Assembly (NCBI RefSeq): GCF_030766935.1
Contig: NZ_JASERL010000017.1
Coordinates: forward strand, 124,001-188,000
Reading direction: 5' to 3'
Length of the DNA stretch: 64,000 nt
From: Streptomyces sp. KL109B
GTDB lineage: Bacteria > Actinomycetota > Actinomycetes > Streptomycetales > Streptomycetaceae
Position 1 is the stretch's first letter; each line of letters starts with the position of its first letter. Below are positions 34,442 to 42,904 of this stretch, piece after piece. The translations under genes and the position numbers were made by a program. A model generated the notes under the pieces. That model did not search any database and was not told the DNA's origin. It saw only the letters and a list, made by a program, of their open reading frames with translations.

Positions 34442-34483
34442 TCCATGCATGGTCGGCTGCCGCACCCGGGGTTCCCGGAAAGG

Positions 34484-34502
34484 TAAGGGTAGGCTAACCT
34501 TC
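34484..34502 (+). promoter_or_regulatory. iron box (IdeR/DmdR) before the siderophore importer
   Basis: TAAGGGTAGGCTAACCTTC matches TTAGGTTAGGCTAACCTAA at 15 of 19 positions, with an intact central TAGGCTAACC. A TAGGCT -10 lies inside it, 12 nt before the GTG at 34508, so bound repressor would block RNA polymerase and the mRNA leader would be very short. Confidence 0.85.
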
Positions 34503-34507
34503 TGGTC

Positions 34508-35380
34508 GTGAGATCTGGTGAACGCGCAGGTAGCGCCCCACGTCAGCGCGGTCACGAGCTGTCGGCCGAGCACATGACCGTGTCCTACGACGGTGTCGAC
34601 GTCGTGCACGACGCGGCCCTCGTCCTCGAACCCGGCCGTGTGACCGCCCTCGTCGGACCCAACGGCAGCGGAAAGTCGACGCTGTTGCGAGCCATCGCCC
34701 GGCTGCAGAGCGCCAGGACCGGCACGCTGACCCTGGACGGGGGGACCTCCGACGCCGTCGACGGCCTCGACCTCACCGCCCGTCAGTTCGCGCGCCGCGT
34801 CGCCCTGTTGACGCAGAGCAGGCCCACGCCAGGCGGGCTCACGGTGCGCGACGTCGTCGAGTTCGGCCGCTACCCCTACCGGGGGCGCTGGGGACGGGCC
34901 GACGCCGAAGGGCCCGAAGTCGTCGACCGGGTCCTGGAGTTGACCGGGGTCGACTCGCTCGCGGGCCGAGGAGTCGACCAGCTCTCCGGCGGACAACTGC
35001 AGCGCGTGTGGCTCGCGAGCTGCCTCGCCCAGCAGACCGGCGTCCTCCTCCTCGACGAGCCGACCACCTACCTCGACCTGCGCTACCAGGTCGAACTACT
35101 CGACCTCATGCGGGACTTGGCGGACGACGAGGGAATCGCCGTCGGCGTCGTCCTGCACGACCTCGACCAGGCCGCCGCCGTCGCCGACCGGATCGCGCTG
35201 CTCAGCGCGGGCCGCGTCATCGCCGACGGCGCCCCCGAGGACGTACTGCGCTCCGAGCGCCTCACCGAGACGTACGGCATCCGCGTCGACGTCGACACCG
35301 ACCCCTTCACCGGACGGCTGCGCACCCGCGCGACGGGCCGTCACCACAGCAGAAGCGAAAGGCTCCAGAGCACATCATGA
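34508..35380 (+). CDS. iron-siderophore ABC transporter ATPase
   Basis: A 290-aa ATPase of the FecE/FhuC class. Walker A GPNGSGKST, a Q-loop in TQSRPTPGGLTVRDVVEFGRYPY, signature LSGGQLQRVWLASCLAQ, Walker B VLLLDEPTTYLDL, H-loop VLHDLDQA. The GTG has no clear ribosome site and is probably read from a very short leader. Its stop overlaps the lipoprotein ATG (ATGA). It powers import of a ferric siderophore under iron-box control. Confidence 0.92.
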   Translation: MRSGERAGSAPRQRGHELSAEHMTVSYDGVDVVHDAALVLEPGRVTALVGPNGSGKSTLLRAIARLQSARTGTLTLDGGTSDAVDGLDLTARQFARRVALLTQSRPTPGGLTVRDVVEFGRYPYRGRWGRADAEGPEVVDRVLELTGVDSLAGRGVDQLSGGQLQRVWLASCLAQQTGVLLLDEPTTYLDLRYQVELLDLMRDLADDEGIAVGVVLHDLDQAAAVADRIALLSAGRVIADGAPEDVLRSERLTETYGIRVDVDTDPFTGRLRTRATGRHHSRSERLQSTS

Positions 35381-36360
35381 GACGCCCCCTCATCCTCACG
35401 GCTACGGCCGCCGCCGCGGCCCTCGCCCTCTCCGCCTGCGGTACCTCGGAGCCCGCCAAGACCGGAGCCGACGCCAAGTCCGAGAAGATCACCCTCACCG
35501 GCGCGAACGGCTCCAAGGTCACCCTCGACCACCCGGCCGCCAAGGTCGTCGGCACCGAGTGGAACGTCGTCGAGTCCCTCGTCACGCTCGGCGTCGACCC
35601 GGCCGGCGTCGCCGACGTCAAGGGCTACAAGGCGTGGGACACCGCCGCGCCGCTCACCAACTCGCCCAAGGACGTGGGCACTCGGGGAGAGCCCAGCATG
35701 GACTCCATCGCGGGCCTCGCCCCGGACCTGATCGTCGCCACCAGCGACCTGTCCGCCTCCGCGGTCAAGCAGATGAAGAAGATCGCGCCGGTCCTCCAGG
35801 TCAAGGCCGCCGACTCCGGCGACCAGGTCGGCCAGATGTTTGACACCCTCGACGTCCTCGCCAAGGCCACCGGCAAGGAGGACGAGGCGAAGGCCGCCAA
35901 GAAGGCGTACGAGGCGAAGCTCGCCGAGGGCAAGGAGGCCCTCAAGGACGCCGGCGCCGACGGTACCCAGGTCGCCACCGCCGATGGCTACGCCGCCTCC
36001 AATCAGGTCTCCGTACGCGCCTTCACCGACGGCTCCCTGCTCGGCGCCGTCAACGAGGACCTCGGCCTGAAGAACGCCTGGAAGGTCAAGGGCGACAAGG
36101 ACTACGGCCTCGCCACCACCGACGTCGAGGGCCTCACCAAGCTCGGCAAGGACGTCCAGTTCACGTACATCGGCAACAAGAAGGCCGGTGGCTCCGACGT
36201 GTTCACCAAGGACCTCGCCGACAACAAGGTGTGGACCTCGCTGCCGTTCGTGAAGGCCGGCGACGTGCACCGACTGCCCGACGGGACCTGGCTGTTCGGC
36301 GGCCCGAAGTCCATGGAGCAGTACATCGACGGCGTCGTCGCCGCCCTGACGAAGAAGTAG
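35377..36360 (+). CDS. iron-siderophore substrate-binding lipoprotein
   Basis: A 327-aa lipoprotein. The signal peptide ends in a lipobox LSAC with Cys at residue 21, followed by GTSEPAKTGADAK. The periplasmic-binding (FecB/TroA-like) domain contains PDLIVATSDLS and the C-terminal VHRLPDGTWLFGGPKSMEQYID. It lies between the ATPase (4-nt overlap) and permease (4-nt gap). It would capture ferric siderophore at the outer face of the membrane. Confidence 0.92.
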   Translation: MRRPLILTATAAAAALALSACGTSEPAKTGADAKSEKITLTGANGSKVTLDHPAAKVVGTEWNVVESLVTLGVDPAGVADVKGYKAWDTAAPLTNSPKDVGTRGEPSMDSIAGLAPDLIVATSDLSASAVKQMKKIAPVLQVKAADSGDQVGQMFDTLDVLAKATGKEDEAKAAKKAYEAKLAEGKEALKDAGADGTQVATADGYAASNQVSVRAFTDGSLLGAVNEDLGLKNAWKVKGDKDYGLATTDVEGLTKLGKDVQFTYIGNKKAGGSDVFTKDLADNKVWTSLPFVKAGDVHRLPDGTWLFGGPKSMEQYIDGVVAALTKK

Positions 36361-36364
36361 GCAC

Positions 36365-38419
36365 GTGGCCGTCACCGCACCTCCCCGCGCCTTGGCGCCG
36401 CTGTCCGTCGGCGCCGTCGGGGCGACGGCCGGGCTCGCTCTGCTCGTCGCCGTGCTCGCCGTCGTCGACATCACCTACGGCACGGCCGACGTCGGCGCCC
36501 ACCAGGTGTGGCAGGCCCTCACCGGGCAGGCCGAGGCGGGCGACGCCTCCGTGGTCGTCGCCTCCCGGCTGCCCCGCATGGTGGCCGGGCTGCTCGTCGG
36601 CGTGGCGCTCGGCGCGGCCGGCGCCGTGCTCCAGGCGGTCAGCCGCAACGTCCTCGCCTCGCCCGACACCCTCGCCGTCAACGCCGGTTCGTACCTCGCG
36701 CTCGGCGTCCTCACGGCCAGTGGCGGCGCCGTGTCCGTCTTCGCGTCCTCCGCCGTCGCGTTCGTCGGCGGACTCGCTGCGGCGGCCGTCGTGCTCACCC
36801 TCGCGGGGCGCGGCGCCACCACCGTCCGGCTCGTCCTCGCGGGCAGCGCCCTCGCCCTCGGCCTCAAGGCCGTCACCGAGGCGCTGCTCCTGCTCTACCC
36901 CGAGGAGACCGAGGGGCTCTACCAGTGGGGCGAGGGCAGCATCGCCCAGAACGGCTTCGCGGGCGTGACCCGCATGGCGCCCGTCGTCGTGGCCGCCCTC
37001 GTCGGCCTCGTCCTGCTCGCCCGCCGCGTCGACGGGCTCGCCCTCGGGGACGACGCGGCGCGCGGCCTCGGCATCCCGGTGCGCGGCACCCGGATCACCG
37101 CGGTCGTGCTCGCGGCGCTGCTCTCGGCCGCCGCCGTCACGGTGGCCGGGCCGATCGGCTTCGTCGGACTGTGCGCCCCGGCGCTGGTCAGGCCGCTGGC
37201 CAAGCGGGTGCGTGCGCTCGTACGGCACCGGCTGCGGATCCCCGTCGCGGGGCTCGTCGGCGCCGCGCTCGTGCTCGGCTCCGACGTGCTGCTGCGCGCC
37301 GTGACCTCCGCCGAGGTGGCGGTGACCGTGCCGACCGGCGTGGTCACCAGCGTCGTCGGCGCCGTGTTCCTCGTCGTGATGGCGCTGCGGCTGCGCGACG
37401 GGGACGCCGCGGCCGCGCCGGACCGGATGCGGATCCCGAGCCGCACGGTCTTCGCTGCCACCGTGGCCGCGCTCGCGGCGGTGCTGATCGGCGTGGTCGT
37501 CGCGGGCGTCCTCCTCGGCGACAGCACCCTGCTCCTCGGCGACGTCGTCAACTGGGCGGGCGGGCAGGCCGGTCAGGCCATCACGTTCGTCCTCGACACC
37601 CGGGTGCCGCGCGTCGTCGCGGCGCTCTGCGCGGGCGCGGCGCTCGCGTTGTCCGGCACCCTCGTGCAGTCCGTGACCCGCAACCCGCTCGCGGAACCCG
37701 GCGTCCTCGGCGTCTCCGGAGGCGCCGCGCTCGGCGCCGTACTGCTGGTCACCACCGTGCCGGGCGCAGGATCGTGGACCATCGCGGGAGCGGCGTTCGC
37801 CGGCGCGGGCGTCACCGCGGCGATCGTGTTCGGGCTCTCCGCCAAGGGCGGGTTCCAGCAGAGCCGGCTCGTCCTGGTCGGCATCGGCACGGCCTCCGGC
37901 ACGGCGGCCCTGATCAGCCTGCTGATCGTGCTCACCGACCGGTTCAGCGCGACCAAGGCGCTGGTCTGGCTGTCGGGCTCCACGTACGGGCGCAGCTTCA
38001 CCGACGTACTGCCGGTGGCGGCCGTGCTCGTCGTCGCCGCCGTCATCGCCGTCGCCCGGCGGAAGGAGCTCGACCTCGTCTCCCTCGACGGGGACACACC
38101 CCGGCTGCTCGGCCTGAACCTGGCGCGCGGCCGCCTCGGCTTCCTGGTCCTGAGCGTGCTGCTCAGCGCCACGGCCGTCGCCGCCGCGGGCACGATCGGC
38201 TTCGTCGGCCTCGTCGCTCCGCACGCGGCCCGCGCTCTGGTCGGGCGCAAGCACGTGCGCGTCGTGCCCGTCGCGATGCTGCTCGGGGCGGCCCTCGTCT
38301 GCGTCGCCGACCTGCTGGGCCGCACCGTGATCGCCCCCGCCCAGTTGGGCGCGGGCCTGATGACGGCCGTCGTCGGCACGCCGTACTTCGTGTATCTGCT
38401 GGTACGCGGACGCCGGTGA
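36365..38419 (+). CDS. fused double FecCD-type siderophore permease
   Basis: A 684-aa protein made of two FecCD permease units, roughly residues 15-345 and 355-684, each with about ten helices and the motif GxxxQxxxRNxLAxP (LQAVSRNVLASPDTL; VQSVTRNPLAEPGVLG) and a late TIGFVGL/ PIGFVGL loop. Most importers have two separate subunits; this fused form resembles FhuB. The GTG at 36365 follows the lipoprotein stop by 4 nt. Confidence 0.92.
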   Translation: MAVTAPPRALAPLSVGAVGATAGLALLVAVLAVVDITYGTADVGAHQVWQALTGQAEAGDASVVVASRLPRMVAGLLVGVALGAAGAVLQAVSRNVLASPDTLAVNAGSYLALGVLTASGGAVSVFASSAVAFVGGLAAAAVVLTLAGRGATTVRLVLAGSALALGLKAVTEALLLLYPEETEGLYQWGEGSIAQNGFAGVTRMAPVVVAALVGLVLLARRVDGLALGDDAARGLGIPVRGTRITAVVLAALLSAAAVTVAGPIGFVGLCAPALVRPLAKRVRALVRHRLRIPVAGLVGAALVLGSDVLLRAVTSAEVAVTVPTGVVTSVVGAVFLVVMALRLRDGDAAAAPDRMRIPSRTVFAATVAALAAVLIGVVVAGVLLGDSTLLLGDVVNWAGGQAGQAITFVLDTRVPRVVAALCAGAALALSGTLVQSVTRNPLAEPGVLGVSGGAALGAVLLVTTVPGAGSWTIAGAAFAGAGVTAAIVFGLSAKGGFQQSRLVLVGIGTASGTAALISLLIVLTDRFSATKALVWLSGSTYGRSFTDVLPVAAVLVVAAVIAVARRKELDLVSLDGDTPRLLGLNLARGRLGFLVLSVLLSATAVAAAGTIGFVGLVAPHAARALVGRKHVRVVPVAMLLGAALVCVADLLGRTVIAPAQLGAGLMTAVVGTPYFVYLLVRGRR

Positions 38420-38440
38420 CGGGGGCCGGAGGCGCCGCGC

Positions 38441-38914
38441 TCAGTTCGACACCGAGCGCAGCGCCTCCAGCGCCCGGTCCGCGTGCGCGCTCATCCTGAA
38501 CTCGCTGCGCACCACTTCGAGCACGCGCCGGTCGGTACCGATCACGAACGTGGCGCGCTTCGTCGGCAGCGGGCCGAACCCGCGCGCCACCCCGAACCGG
38601 CCGCGCACCTCACCCTCCGGGTCCGACAGCAGCGGGAACCCGAGCGTGTGCCGCTCCGTGAACTCCCGCTGCCGCTCGACGCCGTCCGAGCTGATGCCCA
38701 CCGGGCGCGCTCCGACCGCCGCGAACTCGGCCGCGAGATCGCGGAAGTGGCAGGCCTCGGCGGTGCAGCCCGGGGTGAGCGCGGCCGGGTAGAAGAAGAG
38801 CACGACCGGCCCTTCGGAGAGCAGCGAGGACAGCGTCGTCGGCGTCCCCGTGTCGTCGGGCAGCGTGAAGTCGTCGACGACGGAACCGACTTGGATCCGG
38901 GCGGCAGCGGGCAT
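38441..38914 (-). CDS. bcp: peroxiredoxin (BCP/PrxQ type)
   Basis: A 157-aa thiol peroxidase. Peroxidatic Cys50 (LTPGCTAEAC) and resolving Cys55 are five residues apart, the atypical two-Cys arrangement of bacterioferritin comigratory protein. Later motifs are GISSDGVERQREF and FPLLSDPEGEV. The ATG at 38914 has GGGAGG 4 nt upstream. It faces the iron importer and could limit peroxide produced with iron. Confidence 0.92.
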   Translation of the reverse strand: MPAAARIQVGSVVDDFTLPDDTGTPTTLSSLLSEGPVVLFFYPAALTPGCTAEACHFRDLAAEFAAVGARPVGISSDGVERQREFTERHTLGFPLLSDPEGEVRGRFGVARGFGPLPTKRATFVIGTDRRVLEVVRSEFRMSAHADRALEALRSVSN

Positions 38915-39061
38915 GGGACCTCCCCAGGTCGGGCGACGCGGCTGCGCGCCGCCCACGAGTACGGATGTGTGCGCGCTTCACGTATACCGGACGGTAAGTC
39001 CTGCCGGACAGAAAGTGCCCCAGGGATGTTGAGCGGGCTGCGGCTGGGTAGGGGCGCCTCC

Positions 39062-39268
39062 ATGGACGTGTCGCATGACCAGAACGTGGAGACGGCAGTG
39101 GCCGCTGCCGCCTTCCTCTCCGGGCAACAGGTCACCGAGAAGCAGTGCGGTGGCTGCGGAACGGTGGTGGCCGGAATCAACGGCCGCTACGCATGTGGCG
39201 CTTGTGGCTGGATCAACCACTGGTCGGACGGGGACACCCACCTGCCCGGGGCGGAGGACGACGTCTGA
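39062..39268 (+). CDS. 68-aa zinc-ribbon protein
   Basis: A small soluble protein. Residues 26-55 form a zinc ribbon with two CxxC pairs (QCGGCGTVV and YACGACGWIN). The N-terminal helix is TAVAAAAFLSGQQV and the C-terminus is acidic. The ATG at 39062 has only a weak AGGGG upstream. It may regulate by protein or nucleic-acid contact. No neighbour explains it. Confidence 0.7.
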   Translation: MDVSHDQNVETAVAAAAFLSGQQVTEKQCGGCGTVVAGINGRYACGACGWINHWSDGDTHLPGAEDDV

Positions 39269-39429
39269 CCGCGTCGCGGGGAGCGGGCCCGCTCGAACGT
39301 TTCTGTTGAATCCGCGCCCCGTGTCGAACTGGTTGTGAAGGCTGCCGGGCCATTCGTGCATATGCCAGATGAGGTATGCGCGTTGGCCTAAGGTTTTCCA
39401 TGTCGCCCATACGGGGCGATAAGGAGTGA

Positions 39430-39441
39430 GGGAGCGCTCCC
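39430..39441 (+). promoter_or_regulatory. CebR-like palindrome GGGAGCGCTCCC
   Basis: A perfect 12-bp palindrome 21 nt before the SsgA-like start. It equals the core of the Streptomyces cellobiose repressor (CebR) operator TGGGAGCGCTCCCA at 12 of 14 positions. The rest of the 190-bp gap (39269-39462) contains no gene that I can support. Confidence 0.6.
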
Positions 39442-39462
39442 GCACACGGTGCGACAGCAGGG

Positions 39463-39951
39463 ATGGGGTGGGTCGGGGTGAGCCCTGACAGAAGTCATGC
39501 TTTCGGGTGCCTGGAGGCGCTGGCCACGGGAGTTCTCGCCTATCCGGGCGGCGAGCGGCTCGTGTGCGACGTCCGGCTGAGGTACACGGCCGACGACCCC
39601 TTGGTCGTCCACGTCGTCCTGCCCGACTCCGAGGCGACGAGCGGGAGTTGGGCGCTGTCCCGCGATCTGCTCTCCGCGGGCCTCAGCGGCGCGGCGGGCA
39701 TCGGCGATGTCGCGGTGCGGCCCGTGTCACGGGAGAACGAGCCGCTCACCGTCGAGATAGAGGTCCGCGGTTCGCGGGCGGGCGGGGCCGTCCGCCTCGC
39801 GGTGGGGCACCGGGCGCTGCTCACGTACCTGGAGCGCAGTCATGCCCTCGTACCGTTCGGCTCGGAGGCCGACCAGGGCGCCATGGACCGGGAGTTGGAG
39901 CTGCTGCTCGGTGACGCGGGCCGCTCGGGGGAAGGCGGTCTGAATGCGTGA
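39463..39951 (+). CDS. SsgA/SsgB-like sporulation and cell-division protein
   Basis: A 162-aa member of the actinomycete SsgA-like family, which guides septum formation and wall remodelling in sporulating aerial hyphae. The family pattern is visible: an early beta-rich LVCDVRLRYTADDPLVVHVVL, then WALSRDLLSAGLSG, then GDVAVRPVS, then LTVEIEVRGS, and a C-terminal acidic helix MDRELELLL. The ribosome site is poor; a GTG at 39478 is an alternative start. Control by a sugar repressor is suggested by the palindrome just upstream. Confidence 0.85.
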   Translation: MGWVGVSPDRSHAFGCLEALATGVLAYPGGERLVCDVRLRYTADDPLVVHVVLPDSEATSGSWALSRDLLSAGLSGAAGIGDVAVRPVSRENEPLTVEIEVRGSRAGGAVRLAVGHRALLTYLERSHALVPFGSEADQGAMDRELELLLGDAGRSGEGGLNA

Positions 39952-40063
39952 CAACCCGCGTATTGCGCCCTTCGTGTGATCCTGGGCCCCGGCCGCAACC
40001 GGCGCACGCCCCCGGTGTCTCTCTGCCTTCGACACAACGGCGTACGCCACGAAGGAGGCCGGC

Positions 40064-40348
40064 ATGCAGACCATCACGACCGCGCTGGACGAAGGGCAGA
40101 CACACGCCGCGGACTGGGCGGGCGACTGGCTGCTCGCCCCGCCGGACCCGGCGCACCGCGTGCCCTGTCACGTGGACCCGCGGGACATGCGCCGCCTGGA
40201 GCTGCACGCGGTGCTGACCGCGGCGGGCATCGCGCCCTCGCCCGGTGACACCGAGGCGATCGAGCGGCTCAGCGCGCTCCCGGACGCCGTGCACGCTACG
40301 CTGCGCCGCTGGCTGGGGTGTTGCGCCCAGTGCGGCTGCGCCGGCTGA
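40064..40348 (+). CDS. 94-aa protein, DUF5999 type
   Basis: A small soluble protein found widely in Streptomyces; function unknown. It has a PCHVDPRD motif near residue 34, a helical middle with GDTEAIERLSALP, and a Cys-rich end LGCCAQCGCAG that could bind metal or form disulfides. GAAGGAGG lies 5 nt before the ATG at 40064. It is monocistronic. Confidence 0.78.
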   Translation: MQTITTALDEGQTHAADWAGDWLLAPPDPAHRVPCHVDPRDMRRLELHAVLTAAGIAPSPGDTEAIERLSALPDAVHATLRRWLGCCAQCGCAG

Positions 40349-40369
40349 TCCCGATGGTGGGTACGGGGG

Positions 40370-41116
40370 TCACAGGCGGCGCGACACGTCCTGCGCCGCC
40401 TGTCGCACCGCCGGGGCGAACCCGGCGAGCTGTTCCTCGGTGACGAGGAACGTGAGCGAGGAGACCGAGACCGCGCCGACCGGTGTGCCGTCCGCGTCCA
40501 GGACCGGCGCCGCGATCGAGCAGATCGACGCGTCCGCCTCCTCGTAGTCGGTGGCGTACCCGGCGTCCCGGATCGCCGCCAACTCCTTGACGAGCGCCGC
40601 CTGTTCGGTGTGGGTGCGGGGCGTGCGGGCGGGCAGTCCCGTGCGGTCGAGGACGGCGGCGGCCTCGTCCGGCGGCAGATGTGCGAGCAGGGCCTTGCCC
40701 GCGGCGGTGGCGTGCAGCGGCAGCGGGGCGCCGACATCGGTCGCGATGCGGTAGGCGTGCCCCGGGTCGACCTTGTGCGTGTACGTCGCGTGGTCCCCGC
40801 TCAGCACCGCCAAGTGCACGGCCTGGCCGAGCCGTTGCTGAAGCGCGCGGAGCACGGCGTCGATGCCGACCGCGTCGTCGGCCAGTACCTGCGCCGCCAT
40901 CGCGCGCAGTTGATTGCCGCAGCCGTACCGGCCCTCGCCGTCGGCGGCCGCGTACCCCTCCTCCACGAGCGTGGCGAGCACCCGATGTGTGCTGGCCTTG
41001 GAGACGCCGGAGCGCTCCGCGATGTCGCCGAGCCGGTGCGGTCCGTCCGCGCGCGCCACGGCGTGCAGCACCCGTAGCGCCTTGACGACGGAATTCGCGG
41101 GCTTGCTCGGTTCCAT
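40370..41116 (-). CDS. IclR family regulator of the amino-sugar-acid cluster
   Basis: A 248-aa regulator. The winged helix is RLGDIAERSGVSKASTHRVLATL in outline; the effector domain has YTHKVDPGHAYRIATDVGAPLPLHATAAGKALLAHLP and ICSIAAPVLDADGTPVGAVSVSSL. GGAGG lies 4 nt before the ATG at 41116. It diverges from the nine-gene operon beginning at 41256, with a perfect 8-8-8 inverted repeat between them, so it is the probable repressor of that operon and of itself. Confidence 0.9.
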   Translation of the reverse strand: MEPSKPANSVVKALRVLHAVARADGPHRLGDIAERSGVSKASTHRVLATLVEEGYAAADGEGRYGCGNQLRAMAAQVLADDAVGIDAVLRALQQRLGQAVHLAVLSGDHATYTHKVDPGHAYRIATDVGAPLPLHATAAGKALLAHLPPDEAAAVLDRTGLPARTPRTHTEQAALVKELAAIRDAGYATDYEEADASICSIAAPVLDADGTPVGAVSVSSLTFLVTEEQLAGFAPAVRQAAQDVSRRL

Positions 41117-41144
41117 TGACCCTCCGAGGAGACGCGGGCTATGT

Positions 41145-41168
41145 TTCCACTCGATCCGCAGAGTGGAA
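41145..41168. promoter_or_regulatory. perfect 8-8-8 inverted repeat, IclR operator candidate
   Basis: TTCCACTC-GATCCGCA-GAGTGGAA lies 29 bp upstream of the iclR start and 88 bp before the amidohydrolase. IclR proteins bind TGGAA/TTCCA-type palindromes, so this is very probably its site. Confidence 0.8.
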
Positions 41169-41255
41169 CGCCATTCTACTCCACGGAACGAACCTGAGGC
41201 TCCACGAGCCCGCCGCCGTACGCACCACTCTCATGCTCGGGAAAGGTCGCCGTCC

Positions 41256-42425
41256 ATGGCCGTGCACGAAGCTCCCTCCACCGGCCCGCAACGATTCGAT
41301 CTCGTCGTGACGGGCGGCCTGTTGGCGGATCCCCTGCGCCCCGAGCCCTTCGAAGGCGACCTCGCCGTACGGGACGGCAGGATCGCGGCGACCGGGGCGC
41401 CCGGCACACTCGACGCCGCGGCGGCCGAGGAGCGCGTCGACGCCACCGGGCTGCTCGTGGCGCCCGGCCTCATCGACCTCCACACCCACGTCTACGCACC
41501 CCGCACCGACCTCGGCGTACCCGCCGACACGGTCGGGATCCGACAGGGCGTCACCACCGTTGTGGACGCGGGCAGTTGTGGCAGCGACCACTGGGACGAC
41601 TTCGCGGAAAACGTTGTCAGCGCCGCCGGGACCCGCGTCCTGAGCTGGCTGAACATCTCCCGGCACGGCCTCGTCCACGGCCGTACGGAACTGGCCGGCG
41701 GGCCCGACGACATCGACGAGGCCGCCACCGAGAAACTGCTGCGCGAGCACCCCGACCGGATCCGCGGCATCAAGGTGCGGATGAGCTCGTCGGTCCTCGG
41801 CGGCAGTGGCCTCGCGCCGTTGAAGGCCGCGAAGCGGGTCGCCGCGCGGGTGGGCCGGCCCGTCATGGTGCACGTGGGCAACGAACCGCCCCGCCTCGGC
41901 GACGTACTCGACCTGCTCGGCGAGGGCGACGTCGTCACCCACGCCTTCCACGGCAAGCCCGGCGGCCTGTTCGGCAGCGAGGACGCCGCGCGCCGGGCCG
42001 TGGCGCGCGGCGTCCGGCTCGACGTCGGCCACGGCAGCGCCAGCCTCAGCCTCGACACCGCCGAACGCGCCCTCGCCGCGGGCTTCACCCCGTACACGAT
42101 CAGCACCGATGTGCACGTCCGCAATGTCGAAGGGCCCGTGCACTCGCTCGTCACCACGCTCACCAAGATGCTCGCGCTCGGCCTCACGCCGCACCAGGTG
42201 ATCCGCCGGGCGACCCTGCACCCCGCCCAAGTCCTCGGCATGGAGAACGAGTTGGGGACCCTGCGGGTCGGCGGCGCCGCCGATCTGACGCTGCTGCGGG
42301 TCGTCGAGGGTCCCGTCACGCTGACCGACGCCGAGGGCGAGACACGTACCGCGGACACCCGCCTGGAGGCGGTCGCGACCGTGCGCGCGGGGCACCTCCA
42401 CGCCCGCGAGACACCCACCGTCTGA
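41256..42425 (+). CDS. amidohydrolase/deacetylase family metalloenzyme
   Basis: A 389-aa metal-dependent hydrolase of the dihydroorotase/deacetylase superfamily. The barrel metal ligands are visible: DLHTHVY, the carbamylated-Lys candidate in RGIKVRMS, VHVGN, THAFHGK and STDVH. It closely matches the family that in Enterococcus and Aeromonas always accompanies the SFCGS/DUF4310-4312 genes. It opens the operon and would remove an acyl group, or open a ring, on the imported substrate. AAAGG is 11 nt before the ATG. Exact substrate unknown. Confidence 0.88.
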   Translation: MAVHEAPSTGPQRFDLVVTGGLLADPLRPEPFEGDLAVRDGRIAATGAPGTLDAAAAEERVDATGLLVAPGLIDLHTHVYAPRTDLGVPADTVGIRQGVTTVVDAGSCGSDHWDDFAENVVSAAGTRVLSWLNISRHGLVHGRTELAGGPDDIDEAATEKLLREHPDRIRGIKVRMSSSVLGGSGLAPLKAAKRVAARVGRPVMVHVGNEPPRLGDVLDLLGEGDVVTHAFHGKPGGLFGSEDAARRAVARGVRLDVGHGSASLSLDTAERALAAGFTPYTISTDVHVRNVEGPVHSLVTTLTKMLALGLTPHQVIRRATLHPAQVLGMENELGTLRVGGAADLTLLRVVEGPVTLTDAEGETRTADTRLEAVATVRAGHLHARETPTV

Positions 42426-42473
42426 CACGCACCTCCGCACCACCGAACCACCCGAACCATCGAGAGGCCGTGA

Positions 42474-42881
42474 ATGAGCACGCCCCTGATCGAACGGCTC
42501 GCGACGGCCGTCCAGGACAGCAGCCAGCCCGTCACCGACGAGGACCGGGCGGACCTGGCGGAATTCCTGCCGCTCGCCCGGGCCCACGCGCGGGTCGCCG
42601 GTATCGACTTCGACGAGACACGGTCCCTCGCCCTCGCCGTGCACGCGCTCGCCTTCGTACGCCGGGTGCGCACCATCGAGCACCTGGACCCGCTCGACCC
42701 CGAACTCGCCGGTGAACTGCCCTCCGACCGCCTGGCGGCCGCCCGCACTCTCATCGACACCTACTGCGTCCCGCGCGAATTCCTCGCCGGGGACACCGAA
42801 GTCCTGCTGCTCGCCCTGCACTTCGAGGCAGCGGCACAACTCCAGGAACAGCTACAGGATCAGTCCACCCCTCAGGCCTGA
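42474..42881 (+). CDS. PRD-domain protein
   Basis: A 135-aa protein made of a single PTS regulation domain. The two conserved histidines of a PRD are plausible at His57 (LALAVHALAFVRRV) and His116 (EVLLLALHFEAA). In other proteins PRDs are phosphorylated by HPr or EIIB and control transcription; here the domain is free-standing with no helix-turn-helix. GAGAGG precedes the ATG. Lying between the hydrolase and SFCGS genes, it is likely a phospho-sensor for the transporter. Confidence 0.82.
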   Translation: MSTPLIERLATAVQDSSQPVTDEDRADLAEFLPLARAHARVAGIDFDETRSLALAVHALAFVRRVRTIEHLDPLDPELAGELPSDRLAAARTLIDTYCVPREFLAGDTEVLLLALHFEAAAQLQEQLQDQSTPQA

Positions 42882-42904
42882 ACCACCCACCAAGGAGCAC
42901 CGCC

